This document shows, piece by piece, positions 53,063-61,955 of a stretch of 64,000 nt of DNA (position 1 is its first letter; every line of letters starts with the position of its first letter). The stretch comes from Streptomyces sp. NBC_00286. Its GTDB lineage: Bacteria; Actinomycetota; Actinomycetes; Streptomycetales; Streptomycetaceae. Location: the NCBI RefSeq assembly GCF_036173125.1, contig NZ_CP108054.1:558001-622000 (forward strand). Reading direction: 5' to 3'. Made by a program: the position numbers and the translations under genes. The notes beneath the pieces are model-generated. The model was given only the letters and a program-made list of their open reading frames with translations. It made no database searches and was not told the DNA's origin.

Positions 53063-55792
53063 TCAGCGGAGTCGGCGCAGATACGGGTCGTGGGGCCTGC
53101 GGGGCAGCAGGCGTACGCGTGCGTCGAGCACGGTGACTCCGCCCGGTGTCGCGAGAACGGGGTTGAAGTCGCCCTCGGCGAGCTGCGGGAGGTCGCTCGC
53201 CATGCGGGACAGGCGCAGCAGCAGCTGTTCGAGGCCTTCCAGGTCGACGGGCCGGCTGCCGTGCGCGCCGAACAGGAGCGGGGCGCAGCGCGGGGCCGTG
53301 ATCAGGTCGTGGACGTCGTGGTCGGTGAGCGGAGCGAGGCGGGCGGCGTGGTCGCGCAGGACTTCGGTGGCGGTGCCGCCGAGCCCGAAGAGGACGAGCG
53401 GGCCGAAGACCTGGTCCTGGACGACGCCGGCGAACAGCTCGGTGCCGCGGTCGGCGAGCGGCTGCACGACCACGCCGGTCAGCAGGCCGGCGAATCGGGT
53501 CTCCAAATCCCGGTAGGCGGCGCGGACTTGGGAGTCGCCGCGCAGATCGAGGTGGACGGCGTGCTGTGCGCTCTTGTGCAGGAGTCCGGGCCAGTGGGCC
53601 TTCATGACCACCCGGCCGTCGGCGCCGCGCAGCCGGTCGGCGGCCAGGACGGCGTCGTCCTCGGTCTCGGCCCAGGCCCACGGCAGCTGCGGGATGCCGT
53701 AGCAGTCGAGGAGCTCGGCGCACACGCGCGGGTCGAGCCAGCCGCCGTCCGGGTGCGCGTCGAGGTAGGCCTCGACGACCGCGTGGGCCCGCTCGGTCTC
53801 GACGCCGTCGAGGTCGGGGACGGTCCCGGCGGGCCGGGCGAGCCAGGCCGCACGCTGGGCCGCGTGGGCCAACGCCCGTGCCGCGGCCTGGGGTTCGGCG
53901 TACGACGGAACGGTGCCGCCGTCCGCAGCGGGCAACAGCTCGACGGGCAGGGCTTGTTCGAGGCGTACCGCGGCGATCGGCTTGGGCCTTGGTCCGGGGA
54001 TGGGGGTCCCCCCGCTCGAGTTCATTCGAGACTGGGGGAGGATGAGGGCCCGGACGAGGTCGTCGCCGGTCGCCGCGGCGACCGCGGTGGGGACCAGGGC
54101 CACCAGGACGGCGTCGACACCGCCGTACCGCATGATCCGGTCCACACAGTCCGTGAGCTGTTCCTCCGTGACGGCGGCGGTGGCATCGACCGGGTTGCCC
54201 ACCGCGGCCCCGTCCGGCAGTACGGCGAGCAGGTCGTCGATCAGTTCCGGGGTGGGCGCCGGGAGCTGGAGCCCGGCCTCGGCGCAGGCGTCGGCCGCGA
54301 GGACGCCGACTCCGCCCGCGTTGGTGACGATCGCGACACGGGGCCCGGCCGGCAGCGGCTGGGAGTGCAACAGCGCGGCGGCTTCCAGCAGTTCGCCCAC
54401 CGAGTGAGTGGCGGTGATGCCCGCCTGAGTGAACAGCGCGCCCCGGGTCATGGTGCGGGTGGCGGCGGCCGCGGTGTGCGAGGCGGCGGCGCGGCGGCCC
54501 GCATCGGTGCGCCCGGCGTCGACGGTCAGCACCGGCATCCGGCGGGTCACGCGCCGGGCGGTGCGGGAGAAGGCACGCGGGCTGCCGAACGACTCCAGGT
54601 GCAGCAGGGCCAACTCGGTGCGGCCGTCGCTCTCCCACCACTGCAGCATGTCGTTGCCGCTGACGTCGTACTTGTCGCCCAGTGACACGAACGAGGAGAC
54701 ACCGACGCCGAGCCGGGACAGCCCGTCCAGCACGGCGATGCCGACACCGCCGGACTGCACGGCGACGCCCGCGGTGCCGGGGTGCGGATGCGTGGCGGCG
54801 AAGGTGGCGTCGAGACGCAGCTGCGGGTCGGTGTTGGAGATGCCGAGGCAGTTGGGGCCGACGAGCCGCATGCCGTACGAGCGGCAGGCCGCCAGCAGGG
54901 CCCGGGCCTGGTCGGCGTCCAGGCCGGCGGTGACGACGAGCAGGGCCCGTACGCCCGCCTTGCCGCACTCCTCTGCGGTGTCCGGGACCGCGGCCGCGGG
55001 TACGGCGAGCACCGCGAGGTCGGGTGTCTTGGGCAGGGCGCTGACCGACGGGTGGCACGGCACGCCGAGGATCGAGTGCGCGGCGGGGTTCACCGCGAAC
55101 AGCCGCCCGGTGTAGCCGCCCGCGTGCAACTGATGCAGGACCGCCCGGCCCACCGAGCCCGGCTTGCGCCCGGCCCCTACGACGGCGACCACCTCCGGCC
55201 GCAACAGCGGCTTCAGACTGACGACATCGGCGGCGCGGCCGCGTTCCTCCACGGCCGTCAGGTAGGTGTCGCTCTGATCGAGCTCGATGGTGCAGCGCAC
55301 CTCCGGGCCCTCGAAGCGGCGGGCCGTGCGCAGGCCGAGGTCCGCGAAGAGACGCAGCACCTCGTTGTTCTCACTCAACGCGTCGGCCGTGAACGTGGTG
55401 ATGCCCTCGGCGCGGGCGGCCGAGACCAGGTGCTCGACGAGGAGGGTGCCGACACCCCGGTGGTGCAGTCCGTCGGCGACCGCGATGGAGATGTCGGCCG
55501 AGTCCCCGGTGCCGCCGGTGTCGTACTCGGCGAGGCCGATGACCCGGCCCGCCGTCTCGGCCAGCAGGGCCCGGTGGCCGGGATGCTCCGGGGCGCAGGC
55601 CCGGTCGGCGGCCAGCCCGGCGGAGCGCCGGCTCGCGGCGAAGAACCGCAGCCGCAGATTCTCCGGGGACATCTCCTCGTAGAACCCCTGCAGCTGCTCG
55701 TGGTCGGCCCGCTCCACCGGGCGGATGCACACGGTGGTGCCGTCCGCGAGCAGGGCATGAACCGTGGGCCTGCGGTGTGCGTCGTCCGTCAT
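53063..55792 (-). CDS. GNAT acetyltransferase fused to ADP-forming acyl-CoA synthetase
   Basis: 909 residues. Residues 1-165: GNAT domain (VCIRPVERADHEQLQGFYEEMSPENLRLRFF; acetyl-CoA loop HHRGVGTLLVEHL). About 190-300: CoA-binding domain (VAVVGAGRKPGSVGRAVLHQL). About 300-470: ligase-like domain with the phosphorylated His expected in AAASHTAAAATRTM (His near 439). After 640: ATP-grasp domain (ELLDCYGIPQLPWAWAETEDDAV, GRVVMKAHWP). It should interconvert an acyl-CoA and acid with ADP/ATP and may also acetylate lysines. Residues 583-598 are encoded by a palindromic repeat inserted in frame in the linker. ATG 55792 follows GGAG. Confidence 0.9.
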   Translation of the reverse strand: MTDDAHRRPTVHALLADGTTVCIRPVERADHEQLQGFYEEMSPENLRLRFFAASRRSAGLAADRACAPEHPGHRALLAETAGRVIGLAEYDTGGTGDSADISIAVADGLHHRGVGTLLVEHLVSAARAEGITTFTADALSENNEVLRLFADLGLRTARRFEGPEVRCTIELDQSDTYLTAVEERGRAADVVSLKPLLRPEVVAVVGAGRKPGSVGRAVLHQLHAGGYTGRLFAVNPAAHSILGVPCHPSVSALPKTPDLAVLAVPAAAVPDTAEECGKAGVRALLVVTAGLDADQARALLAACRSYGMRLVGPNCLGISNTDPQLRLDATFAATHPHPGTAGVAVQSGGVGIAVLDGLSRLGVGVSSFVSLGDKYDVSGNDMLQWWESDGRTELALLHLESFGSPRAFSRTARRVTRRMPVLTVDAGRTDAGRRAAASHTAAAATRTMTRGALFTQAGITATHSVGELLEAAALLHSQPLPAGPRVAIVTNAGGVGVLAADACAEAGLQLPAPTPELIDDLLAVLPDGAAVGNPVDATAAVTEEQLTDCVDRIMRYGGVDAVLVALVPTAVAAATGDDLVRALILPQSRMNSSGGTPIPGPRPKPIAAVRLEQALPVELLPAADGGTVPSYAEPQAAARALAHAAQRAAWLARPAGTVPDLDGVETERAHAVVEAYLDAHPDGGWLDPRVCAELLDCYGIPQLPWAWAETEDDAVLAADRLRGADGRVVMKAHWPGLLHKSAQHAVHLDLRGDSQVRAAYRDLETRFAGLLTGVVVQPLADRGTELFAGVVQDQVFGPLVLFGLGGTATEVLRDHAARLAPLTDHDVHDLITAPRCAPLLFGAHGSRPVDLEGLEQLLLRLSRMASDLPQLAEGDFNPVLATPGGVTVLDARVRLLPRRPHDPYLRRLR
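54001..54040. repeat. Palindromic mini-repeat inserted in the acyl-CoA synthetase gene
   Basis: TGGGGGTCCCCCCGCTCGAG, TTCA, then TCGAGACTGGGGGAG region: a nested palindrome. Read leftward it shares the CTCCCCCA - loop - GGGGG - CCCCCA layout with the copy at narJ. It adds sixteen codons without breaking the frame. Confidence 0.65.
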
Positions 55793-55876
55793 CGCGGGTC
55801 TCCTCCAGGTCTCTTGACACTCAAAGCGTCCAGCGGAACGGGGCGCCGCCGCATGGGCTGTCCGGGGCCGGAACGT

Positions 55877-55890
55877 GGGCCGATCGGCCC
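55877..55890. promoter_or_regulatory. GGGCCNNNNGGCCC box (perfect)
   Basis: GGGCCGATCGGCCC, 84 bases before the start of the GNAT-acyl-CoA synthetase / CBS / flavodoxin unit. Confidence 0.75.
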
Positions 55891-55971
55891 TCGAGGGGAG
55901 GCCGGGTTTCCGGCGTTCCACGCCCAGTCCGCGACCTCGGGCAGTTCGTCGTCTTCGAGCGATGGGATACG

Positions 55972-56877
55972 TCAGTCGTGGGCGACGACCGCGACGGGTG
56001 CGGTGGCGTGGTGCAGGACGGCGTGCGTGACGGGTCCGATGTGCGTGCCGAACGGGTTGCGGCGGATCCGGCGGCCCACGACGACCAGGGAGGCCTCGCT
56101 GGAGACGTCCACCAGGAAGTTGGCGGCACTGCCCGAGCGGGACTCCTCGACGACCTCGACGTCCGGGTACTTCCGGCGCCACGGACGCAGGACCTCGGCC
56201 AGGGCGGCGGCCTGCTGCCGGGCGATCTCGTCGTACAGCCCCAGGTCGGCGGAGAGACCGTAGACGTAGTACGGCGGCAGACTCCAGCCGTTGATGACCC
56301 GCAGGACGGCAGAGCGTCGGGCGGCCGCGTCGAACGCGAACTCGATCACGGAGTCGTCGGGGCCCGCGGAGTCCAGTCCCAGGACGACGGGCCGGTACGG
56401 CGTGGCCGCCGACGGGATGCCCACGGGGTCGGCCTCGTGCTCGTCGGCGGCCTGCTCGCCTGCCCGGACCAGGACGACGGGCCGTTCGGCGTGCGCGACG
56501 ACGGAGAGGCCGACGGAGCCGACCATGAACCCGCCGATCCCGCTCAGCCCGCGGGAGCCGAGGGCGAGCAACTCGGCGTCCTCGGCTGCCTTGGTCAGGG
56601 CTTCGGCCGGCCTGCCGGTCAGCTGCTCTGCGCTCACCTCGAGGCCGGGGTGGCGCAGCCTGAGCCCCTCGGCGGCCTCGCGGGGAACACGTTCGGTCCA
56701 GTGCTGCTGGGTCTCGGCACCGAGGAGCGGAGCCTGGGCCACGGGATCCGAGACGGGCTCCCAGACGTGGACGATCTTCAGCGGCAGGCCGCGCAGCTTC
56801 GCCTCGCGCGCTGCCCACTCTGCGGCGGCACGGCTTTCGGGCGAGCCGTCGATGCCTGCGACAACGGTGCGGACCAT
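55972..56877 (-). CDS. Tandem universal stress protein
   Basis: 301 residues with two UspA domains. Domain 1: VVAGIDGSPESRAAAEWAAREA to LALGSRGLSGIGGFMVGSVGLSVVAHAERPVVLV, the ATP-binding GxxGx9GS pattern; domain 2: VVLGLDSAGPDDSVIEFAFDAA to LVVVGRRIRRNPFGTHIGPVTHAVLHHATAPVAVV. AGGAGG lies before ATG 56877. Tandem USPs bind ATP and are dormancy-regulon hallmarks. Two boxes lie 62-97 bases upstream. Confidence 0.93.
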   Translation of the reverse strand: MVRTVVAGIDGSPESRAAAEWAAREAKLRGLPLKIVHVWEPVSDPVAQAPLLGAETQQHWTERVPREAAEGLRLRHPGLEVSAEQLTGRPAEALTKAAEDAELLALGSRGLSGIGGFMVGSVGLSVVAHAERPVVLVRAGEQAADEHEADPVGIPSAATPYRPVVLGLDSAGPDDSVIEFAFDAAARRSAVLRVINGWSLPPYYVYGLSADLGLYDEIARQQAAALAEVLRPWRRKYPDVEVVEESRSGSAANFLVDVSSEASLVVVGRRIRRNPFGTHIGPVTHAVLHHATAPVAVVAHD

Positions 56878-56939
56878 GGTTGTGCCTCCTGATCTGGGGT
56901 TCTGATTCCAGCGTCGTGCCGAGGGGCTGCGTGGTGCAG

Positions 56940-56953
56940 GGGCCGCAGGTCCC
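56940..56953. promoter_or_regulatory. GGGCCNNNNGGCCC box (one mismatch)
   Basis: GGGCCGCAGGTCCC; its centre is 20 bases (two helical turns) from that of the perfect box at 56960, a spacing suited to cooperative binding. Confidence 0.6.
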
Positions 56954-56959
56954 CGGCCC

Positions 56960-56973
56960 GGGCCGAACGGCCC
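56960..56973. promoter_or_regulatory. GGGCCNNNNGGCCC box (perfect)
   Basis: GGGCCGAACGGCCC, 82 bases before the universal stress gene. Confidence 0.75.
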
Positions 56974-57019
56974 CACGGGTGCCGGTCGCACGGCGAGCCC
57001 GGTGGACGCGCGTGGAGGA

Positions 57020-57158
57020 TCCCCGTGGGTTTTTCGGACTGCGTCGCACAGCCGAAGCCGACGGTCTTGTCGAGGAACACCCACAGGACGACGAACCCGG
57101 TCAGCAGGCGGAGGGACGCGAAGGCGTAGTCCCGCACGGACGCCGTGGCGACGCTCAC
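57020..57158 (-). pseudogene. N-terminal remnant of a DoxX-like membrane protein
   Basis: From GTG 57158: SVATASVRDYAFASLRLLTG, FVVLWVFLDKTVGFGCAT, then QSEK, after which similarity ends. This is the first membrane helix of a DoxX/DUF4267-like protein, in which LRLLTGFVxLWxFLDKTFGFGYAT is a typical opening. The remaining helices are gone and the frame runs on into spacer DNA. Confidence 0.55.
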
Positions 57159-57355
57159 CGACGCATCAGTCCTGGGGCGCACGCGGCCGGCCCTTTCGGA
57201 ACAACGGCCGGTGGAACCCGGAGCTCCGGTGAGGCTGCTCGAGCACGGCCATGATTCCTTCGGGACGTCGTGGATGTCGGTCGTCGCATTGCACGCGCAG
57301 TCCACTCTGGTCGGGGGTGGCGGCCGTCGCCGGGTGCCGAAGGTCGACTTCCGTT

Positions 57356-57369
57356 GGGCTGAACGGCCC
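57356..57369. promoter_or_regulatory. GGGCCNNNNGGCCC box (one mismatch)
   Basis: GGGCTGAACGGCCC, 103 bases before the SulP gene. Confidence 0.6.
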
Positions 57370-57472
57370 CTTCCGCAGGCCTTGTTGGGCCTCCGAGGAT
57401 GGATCCGGCGACGCGGCCTCCCGAGTGCGGGCGCTGCGGCGGATCATTGGGGCAGGCGGCGGAAGGAGCTCC

Positions 57473-59188
57473 ATGGATCACGGCTCGGGCGGGCATGCCT
57501 TGGGGTGGCGCCGTCTGACGCCTGGGATCGCCGCGCTGATCGGCTACCGCCGCTCCTGGTTGCGCGGCGATCTGCTGGCCGGCGTCACGGTGGCCGCGTA
57601 TCTGGTTCCGCAGGTGATGGCGTACGCGGGTGTCGCCGGTCTGCCGCCGGTGGCCGGACTGTGGGCGATCCTGCCCGCCCTCGTCCTGTACGCGCTCCTC
57701 GGCTCGTCCCGGCTGCTCTCGGTCGGTCCCGAGTCCACGACGGCGCTGATGACAGCGACCGTGGTGGCCCCGCTCGTCGGCGCGGACCCGGACCGCTACG
57801 CCACGCTGGCCGCCACCCTCGCCGTGACGGTCGGCCTGCTGTGCCTGGCTGCCTGGGCACTGCGCCTGGGGTTCGTCGCCGATCTGCTGTCCCGTCCGGT
57901 CCTGATCGGTTATCTGGCGGGCGTGGCGCTGATCATGATCGTGGACCAGCTCCCCAAGCTGACCGGCGTGGACACGACGGGTTCGGCCTTCTTCCCGCAG
58001 CTGTGGTCCTTCGTACGGCATCTCGGGCAGGCGCATGGGGCCACGGTGCTGTTCGCCGCCGTCACGCTGGCGTTGCTGTTCACGGTGGCACGGTGGCTCC
58101 GCACGGTGCCCGGTCCCCTGCTGGCGGTCGTGCTGGGCACCGCGGCCGTGGCCGCCTTCGACCTCGACGACCGGTACGGCATCAAGGTGATCGGCGACGT
58201 CCCGGCGGGACTGCCCGCCGTGGCGCTGCCGGACCTGACCGAACTGCCGCACCTGGTGCTGCCCGCCCTGGGCGTCCTCCTCGTCGCGTACACCGACTTC
58301 ATCCTCACCGCCCGCGCCTTCACCGGACCTGACGCGGACAAGGGCACTCCGCTCGACGCCGATCAGGAGTTCCTGGCACTGGGCGCAAGCAATCTCGGGG
58401 CCGGCTTTCTGTACGGCTTCCCGGTGAGCAGCAGCGCCAGCCGCACCGCGCTCGCCTCCTCCGCGGGCGCCCGCAGCCAGGCGTACTCCCTGGTGGCGGG
58501 CCTGGCGGTGCTCGCCGTCCTGCTGTTCCTGAGCCCGCTGCTGTCCCGCACGCCGTCGGCCGTGCTGGGTGCGCTCGTCGTGTACGCCGCCGTCCGCATG
58601 ATCGACCTGACGGGCTTCACCCGGCTGGCCTCCTTCCGGCGGCGCGAACTGCTCCTGGCCCTCGGCTGCCTGGCCGGCGTGCTGGTCCTCGACATCCTGT
58701 ACGGGGTACTCGTGGCCGTCGGACTGTCCGTGGCGGAGCTGCTGAGCCGGGTGGCCCGTCCGCACGACGCGATCGAGGGCATCGTCCCGGGTGTGGCGGG
58801 CATGCACGACGTGGACGACTACCCGCAGGCCCGTACGATCCCCGGCCTGCTGGTCTACCGCTACGACTCGCCGCTCTTCTTCGCCAACGCGGAGGACTTC
58901 CGCCGCCGTGCTCTGGCCGCCGTCGACGAACAGACCGGCCCTGTGCACTGGTTCGTCCTCAACACCGAGGCGAACGTGGAGGTGGACATCACCGCCCTGG
59001 ACGCGGTGGACGCCCTGCGCCGCGAACTGACCCACCGCGGGATCGTCTTCGCCCTCGCCCGGGTGAAACAGGACCTGCTGGCCGAACTGGAGGCCTACGG
59101 ACTCGGGGAAGCGGTCGGCAGGGACCTGATCTTCCCCACACTGCCGACCGCGGTGACCGCGTACCGGGAGTGGAGCCGCGGCCGATAG
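57473..59188 (+). CDS. SulP-family anion transporter with STAS domain
   Basis: 571 residues. Ten or more membrane segments with the SulP signature (LAGVTVAAYLVPQVMAYAGVAGLPPVAGLW, GSSRLLSVGPESTTALM, PVSSSASRTALASSAGARSQ), then a cytoplasmic STAS domain from about residue 440 (VYRYDSPLFFANAEDFRRR, VNVDITALDAVDAL-type loop at VEVDITALDAVDAL). Substrates in the family are sulfate, bicarbonate or other anions. GGAAGGAG precedes ATG 57473. Preceded by a box. Confidence 0.93.
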   Translation: MDHGSGGHALGWRRLTPGIAALIGYRRSWLRGDLLAGVTVAAYLVPQVMAYAGVAGLPPVAGLWAILPALVLYALLGSSRLLSVGPESTTALMTATVVAPLVGADPDRYATLAATLAVTVGLLCLAAWALRLGFVADLLSRPVLIGYLAGVALIMIVDQLPKLTGVDTTGSAFFPQLWSFVRHLGQAHGATVLFAAVTLALLFTVARWLRTVPGPLLAVVLGTAAVAAFDLDDRYGIKVIGDVPAGLPAVALPDLTELPHLVLPALGVLLVAYTDFILTARAFTGPDADKGTPLDADQEFLALGASNLGAGFLYGFPVSSSASRTALASSAGARSQAYSLVAGLAVLAVLLFLSPLLSRTPSAVLGALVVYAAVRMIDLTGFTRLASFRRRELLLALGCLAGVLVLDILYGVLVAVGLSVAELLSRVARPHDAIEGIVPGVAGMHDVDDYPQARTIPGLLVYRYDSPLFFANAEDFRRRALAAVDEQTGPVHWFVLNTEANVEVDITALDAVDALRRELTHRGIVFALARVKQDLLAELEAYGLGEAVGRDLIFPTLPTAVTAYREWSRGR

Positions 59189-59292
59189 ACCTGGCGACGC
59201 GTGTGGCGGGCCCCAGCCGGTACGGAGGGTTCAGCCCTTCATGCCTCGCTTTCGGATCCTCGGCCTCTCCCCCGCAGTCCGTCACCCGCACA

Positions 59293-59306
59293 GGGCCGTA
59301 CGGCCC
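59293..59306. promoter_or_regulatory. GGGCCNNNNGGCCC box (perfect)
   Basis: GGGCCGTACGGCCC, a fully self-complementary 14-mer, 114 bases before the next universal stress gene. Confidence 0.75.
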
Positions 59307-59420
59307 CAGGAGCGCACCATCCGGCCCTCGCCCGATGGTCGCCGGCCCGCGACCATGGTGTGGGGGTGTATGCGCGGCGGCGGAGCCCTCGGCTGTCGCG
59401 TCGGCTATCGGAGGTGCACC

Positions 59421-60311
59421 ATGACCGGACCTGTCGTCGTCGGACTCGACGGTTCCGCCGCGAGCGTGACGGCCGCGTGGTGGGCCGCTCGCGAAGCCGC
59501 GGAGCGGCATCTGCCCGTCGTGCTGCTCCACTCCTGGACGACCCAGCCACTCGACGTGCCGATCGCCCAAGAGGCCCACAACAAGAAGCGGTACGGGCAC
59601 GACGTACTGCAGCGGACCGCGGCCGAACTGCTCCACCGCCACGGCGATCTGGCCCTCACCACGGAACTGGTGTCGGAGCCGGCCGCACAGGCCCTCCTGA
59701 GCCACGGCGAGAACGCGGCCATGCTCGTCCTCGGCTCCCGCGGACACGGCTCCGTGGCAAGCTTCCTGCTCGGCTCCATCAGCCTGCATGTCCTGGGCCT
59801 GGCCCAGTGCCCGGCCGTCACAGTCCGGGCCGGCGCTCCCGCCGTCGAGGCCGGCTGGGAGCACCCCGCGGCGGCGGACCGGGACGAGGTCGTGGTCGGT
59901 GTGCAGGAGCTCGGGCCGGATGCCGAGCCGCTGCTGGAATTCGCCTTCACCGCCGCCGAGTTGAGCGGAACCCGCGTGTGCGCGGTGCGGGCCCTGCCCG
60001 CTTCCGCGCTCGTGACTCATCCCCAGGCCCTTGCCGCCCAGCAGGCCGACCGCGACCGCGAGGCCGAGGAGCGCACGCGGCTGGCCGCGGTCTTGATCCC
60101 GTGGCGCGAGAAGTTCCCCGACGTCCCCGTCGTGGAGCACGTCGCCATGGGTTCCGCGGCACAGGTGCTGCTGGCCGCTTCGGCACACAGCCGACTCACC
60201 GTCATAGGACGTCGGCGCCATCCGTCCCGCAGGACGTGGAAGCTCGGGCCGGTCGCGCACGCGGCCCTGCATCACGTGCCGTGCCCCGTCGCCGTCGTCC
60301 CGCACGACTGA
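59421..60311 (+). CDS. Tandem universal stress protein
   Basis: 296 residues, two UspA domains: VVVGLDGSAASVTAAWWAAREA to LVLGSRGHGSVASFLLGSISLHVLGLAQCPAVTV (ATP motif intact), and VVVGVQELGPDAEPLLEFAF to TVIGRRRHPSRRTWKLGPVAHAALHHVPCPVAVV, where the ATP loop is altered. GGAGGTG lies before ATG 59421. It has a perfect box upstream. Confidence 0.92.
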   Translation: MTGPVVVGLDGSAASVTAAWWAAREAAERHLPVVLLHSWTTQPLDVPIAQEAHNKKRYGHDVLQRTAAELLHRHGDLALTTELVSEPAAQALLSHGENAAMLVLGSRGHGSVASFLLGSISLHVLGLAQCPAVTVRAGAPAVEAGWEHPAAADRDEVVVGVQELGPDAEPLLEFAFTAAELSGTRVCAVRALPASALVTHPQALAAQQADRDREAEERTRLAAVLIPWREKFPDVPVVEHVAMGSAAQVLLAASAHSRLTVIGRRRHPSRRTWKLGPVAHAALHHVPCPVAVVPHD

Positions 60312-60326
60312 GCCGGCCCGAGCGGT

Positions 60327-60833
60327 CGTCCTCAACGCCCTGCGCGCCCTCCGCGCGCTGCGCGACGACCGTGCGGTGCGGCCGGTGCCGAAGCCCGCCA
60401 CGGAAGCCCTCATCCATCGCTTCGCGGCCGAACACGACGACCTGCCGGACGTCCTCGAGGCCGTGCGAACCGCCGCCGACCGCCTCTCGGACAACCCCGG
60501 ACCGGAGTCCCTCGCGGCAGTGCGCGAAGCGCATCGCCTGGTCACCGAACAGCTCCTGCCACACGAGTACGCCGAGGAGCACCAGCTCTGCCCCGCCCTC
60601 GCCCCCACGCTCGGCGTCCCGAGGCCACCGCCACCATGAGCCGCGCCCACTCCGAGATCGAACGGCTCGCCCGACGCATCGATGTCCTCCCCACGCTCAC
60701 CGAAGCTGACGCCGACGGCGGACCGGTGCCGGAGCAGCTCGACGACCTGCGTGCCTGTCTCTACGGGCTGCACACCGTCCTGCGTCTGCACTTCACGCAG
60801 GAGGAGGAGAACTACTTCTCCCTCGCACCGTGA
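60327..60833 (+). pseudogene. 3' remnant of a P-type ATPase-hemerythrin fusion, frameshifted
   Basis: The first frame reads ARAVVLNALRALRALRDD, the usual last membrane-helix ending of heavy-metal P-type ATPases, then an HHE domain (LIHRFAAEHDDLPDVLEAVR, LLPHEYAEEHQLCPALAPTLG). A frameshift near 60618 moves the reading to EATATMSRAHSEIERLARRI and CLYGLHTVLRLHFTQEEENYFSLAP, completing the hemerythrin helices. The ATPase body (more than 700 residues) is absent. I recall actinobacterial metal-pump/hemerythrin fusions of this type, so the parent gene is inferred with moderate confidence. Confidence 0.65.
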
Positions 60834-60878
60834 ACCGGCCTACGCCTCGCGGGCACTTCCGGTCAGGTGGGATACGAC

Positions 60879-61781
60879 TCACTCGTGGGGCACGACGGCC
60901 ACGGGGCAGCCGACGTGATGGATGGCGGCGTGGGTGACGGGGCCGGTGTGCGGGCCCAGCGGCCCCTCGGCGATCCGGTGTCCCACCACGAGAAGACTCG
61001 CTCCCGTGGCGGCCCGGACGAGCACGGACCGGGCCCTGCCCTCCGCGACGGTCTCCGCGACCACGATCTCGGGATACTTGTCCCGCCACACCTGCAGCAC
61101 GGCGGACAGAAAGCCCTGCCACTCCTCGGCACGCTGCGGATCATTCATCAGCCCGATCTCCCCCGGGCCGAGGCCGAGCGGCGACGGCGCCTGCCAGGCG
61201 TGCACCACCCGCAACCGCGCCGCACGCAGCCGGGCCGCCTCGAAGGCGAACTCGATCACCTCGTCACACGCCTCATCGAGGTCGATGCCCAGCACCACGT
61301 CCCGGTACCCGGTCCGTGTGGAAGCACTCCCGTCCTCCGCCGGCAGGTGTTCGTCCGCCGCCTCCTCCCCGGCCCGCACGAGCACGACCGGCCGCGTGGC
61401 CCGCGCCACCACCCCGAGCGCCACCGACCCCACCAGGAAACCGGCGAGTCCGCTCAGCCCGCGCGAGCCCAGCACCAGCACGTCGGCCCGCTCCGCCGCA
61501 CGCAGCAGCGCCTGCGTCGCCGGCCCCTCCATCTGCTCGTCGTGCACACGCACGCCCGGGCACGCCTCGCGGACGTGCTCCTCCGCCTGGCGCAGCACCC
61601 GCCGCGCCTGAGAGCGCTGAACCGCGCCCGCGTACTCCCCCTCCGCGGACCGCGGGCTCCAGTTCCTGACGTGCACCAGCCGCAGCGCTCGGTCACGGCG
61701 CTCGGCCTCCCGGGCCGCCCACGCGGCGGCGGCGAGGCTTTCGGCGGATCCATCCACTCCGGCGATCACGGGCGCAAGCAT
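60879..61781 (-). CDS. Tandem universal stress protein
   Basis: 300 residues, two UspA domains: VIAGVDGSAESLAAAAWAAREA to LVLGSRGLSGLAGFLVGSVALGVVARATRPVVLV and VVLGIDLDEACDEVIEFAFEAA to LLVVGHRIAEGPLGPHTGPVTHAAIHHVGCPVAVV. It is closely related to the protein at 56 kb. GGAGGT sits 7 bases before ATG 61781, which decides against a longer TTG start. Box-like palindromes lie upstream. Confidence 0.93.
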   Translation of the reverse strand: MLAPVIAGVDGSAESLAAAAWAAREAERRDRALRLVHVRNWSPRSAEGEYAGAVQRSQARRVLRQAEEHVREACPGVRVHDEQMEGPATQALLRAAERADVLVLGSRGLSGLAGFLVGSVALGVVARATRPVVLVRAGEEAADEHLPAEDGSASTRTGYRDVVLGIDLDEACDEVIEFAFEAARLRAARLRVVHAWQAPSPLGLGPGEIGLMNDPQRAEEWQGFLSAVLQVWRDKYPEIVVAETVAEGRARSVLVRAATGASLLVVGHRIAEGPLGPHTGPVTHAAIHHVGCPVAVVPHE

Positions 61782-61870
61782 GATGCATACCTCCAACGCT
61801 TGGACTGCTCCTCACGGCCAGCCTCACACTGCGCACGACCAGCGGGTATGGGCCGCCAGGTCTTGACCCG

Positions 61871-61884
61871 GGACCGTCCGGCCC
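61871..61884. promoter_or_regulatory. GGGCCNNNNGGCCC box (one mismatch)
   Basis: GGACCGTCCGGCCC, 89 bases before the leftward universal stress gene. Confidence 0.5.
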
Positions 61885-61955
61885 ATGCTGGGCCGGAGTT
61901 GGCCGATCCCCACTCGAATGGTCTGTCCGCAATCCGGGCCGATCGAGTGTGACCG

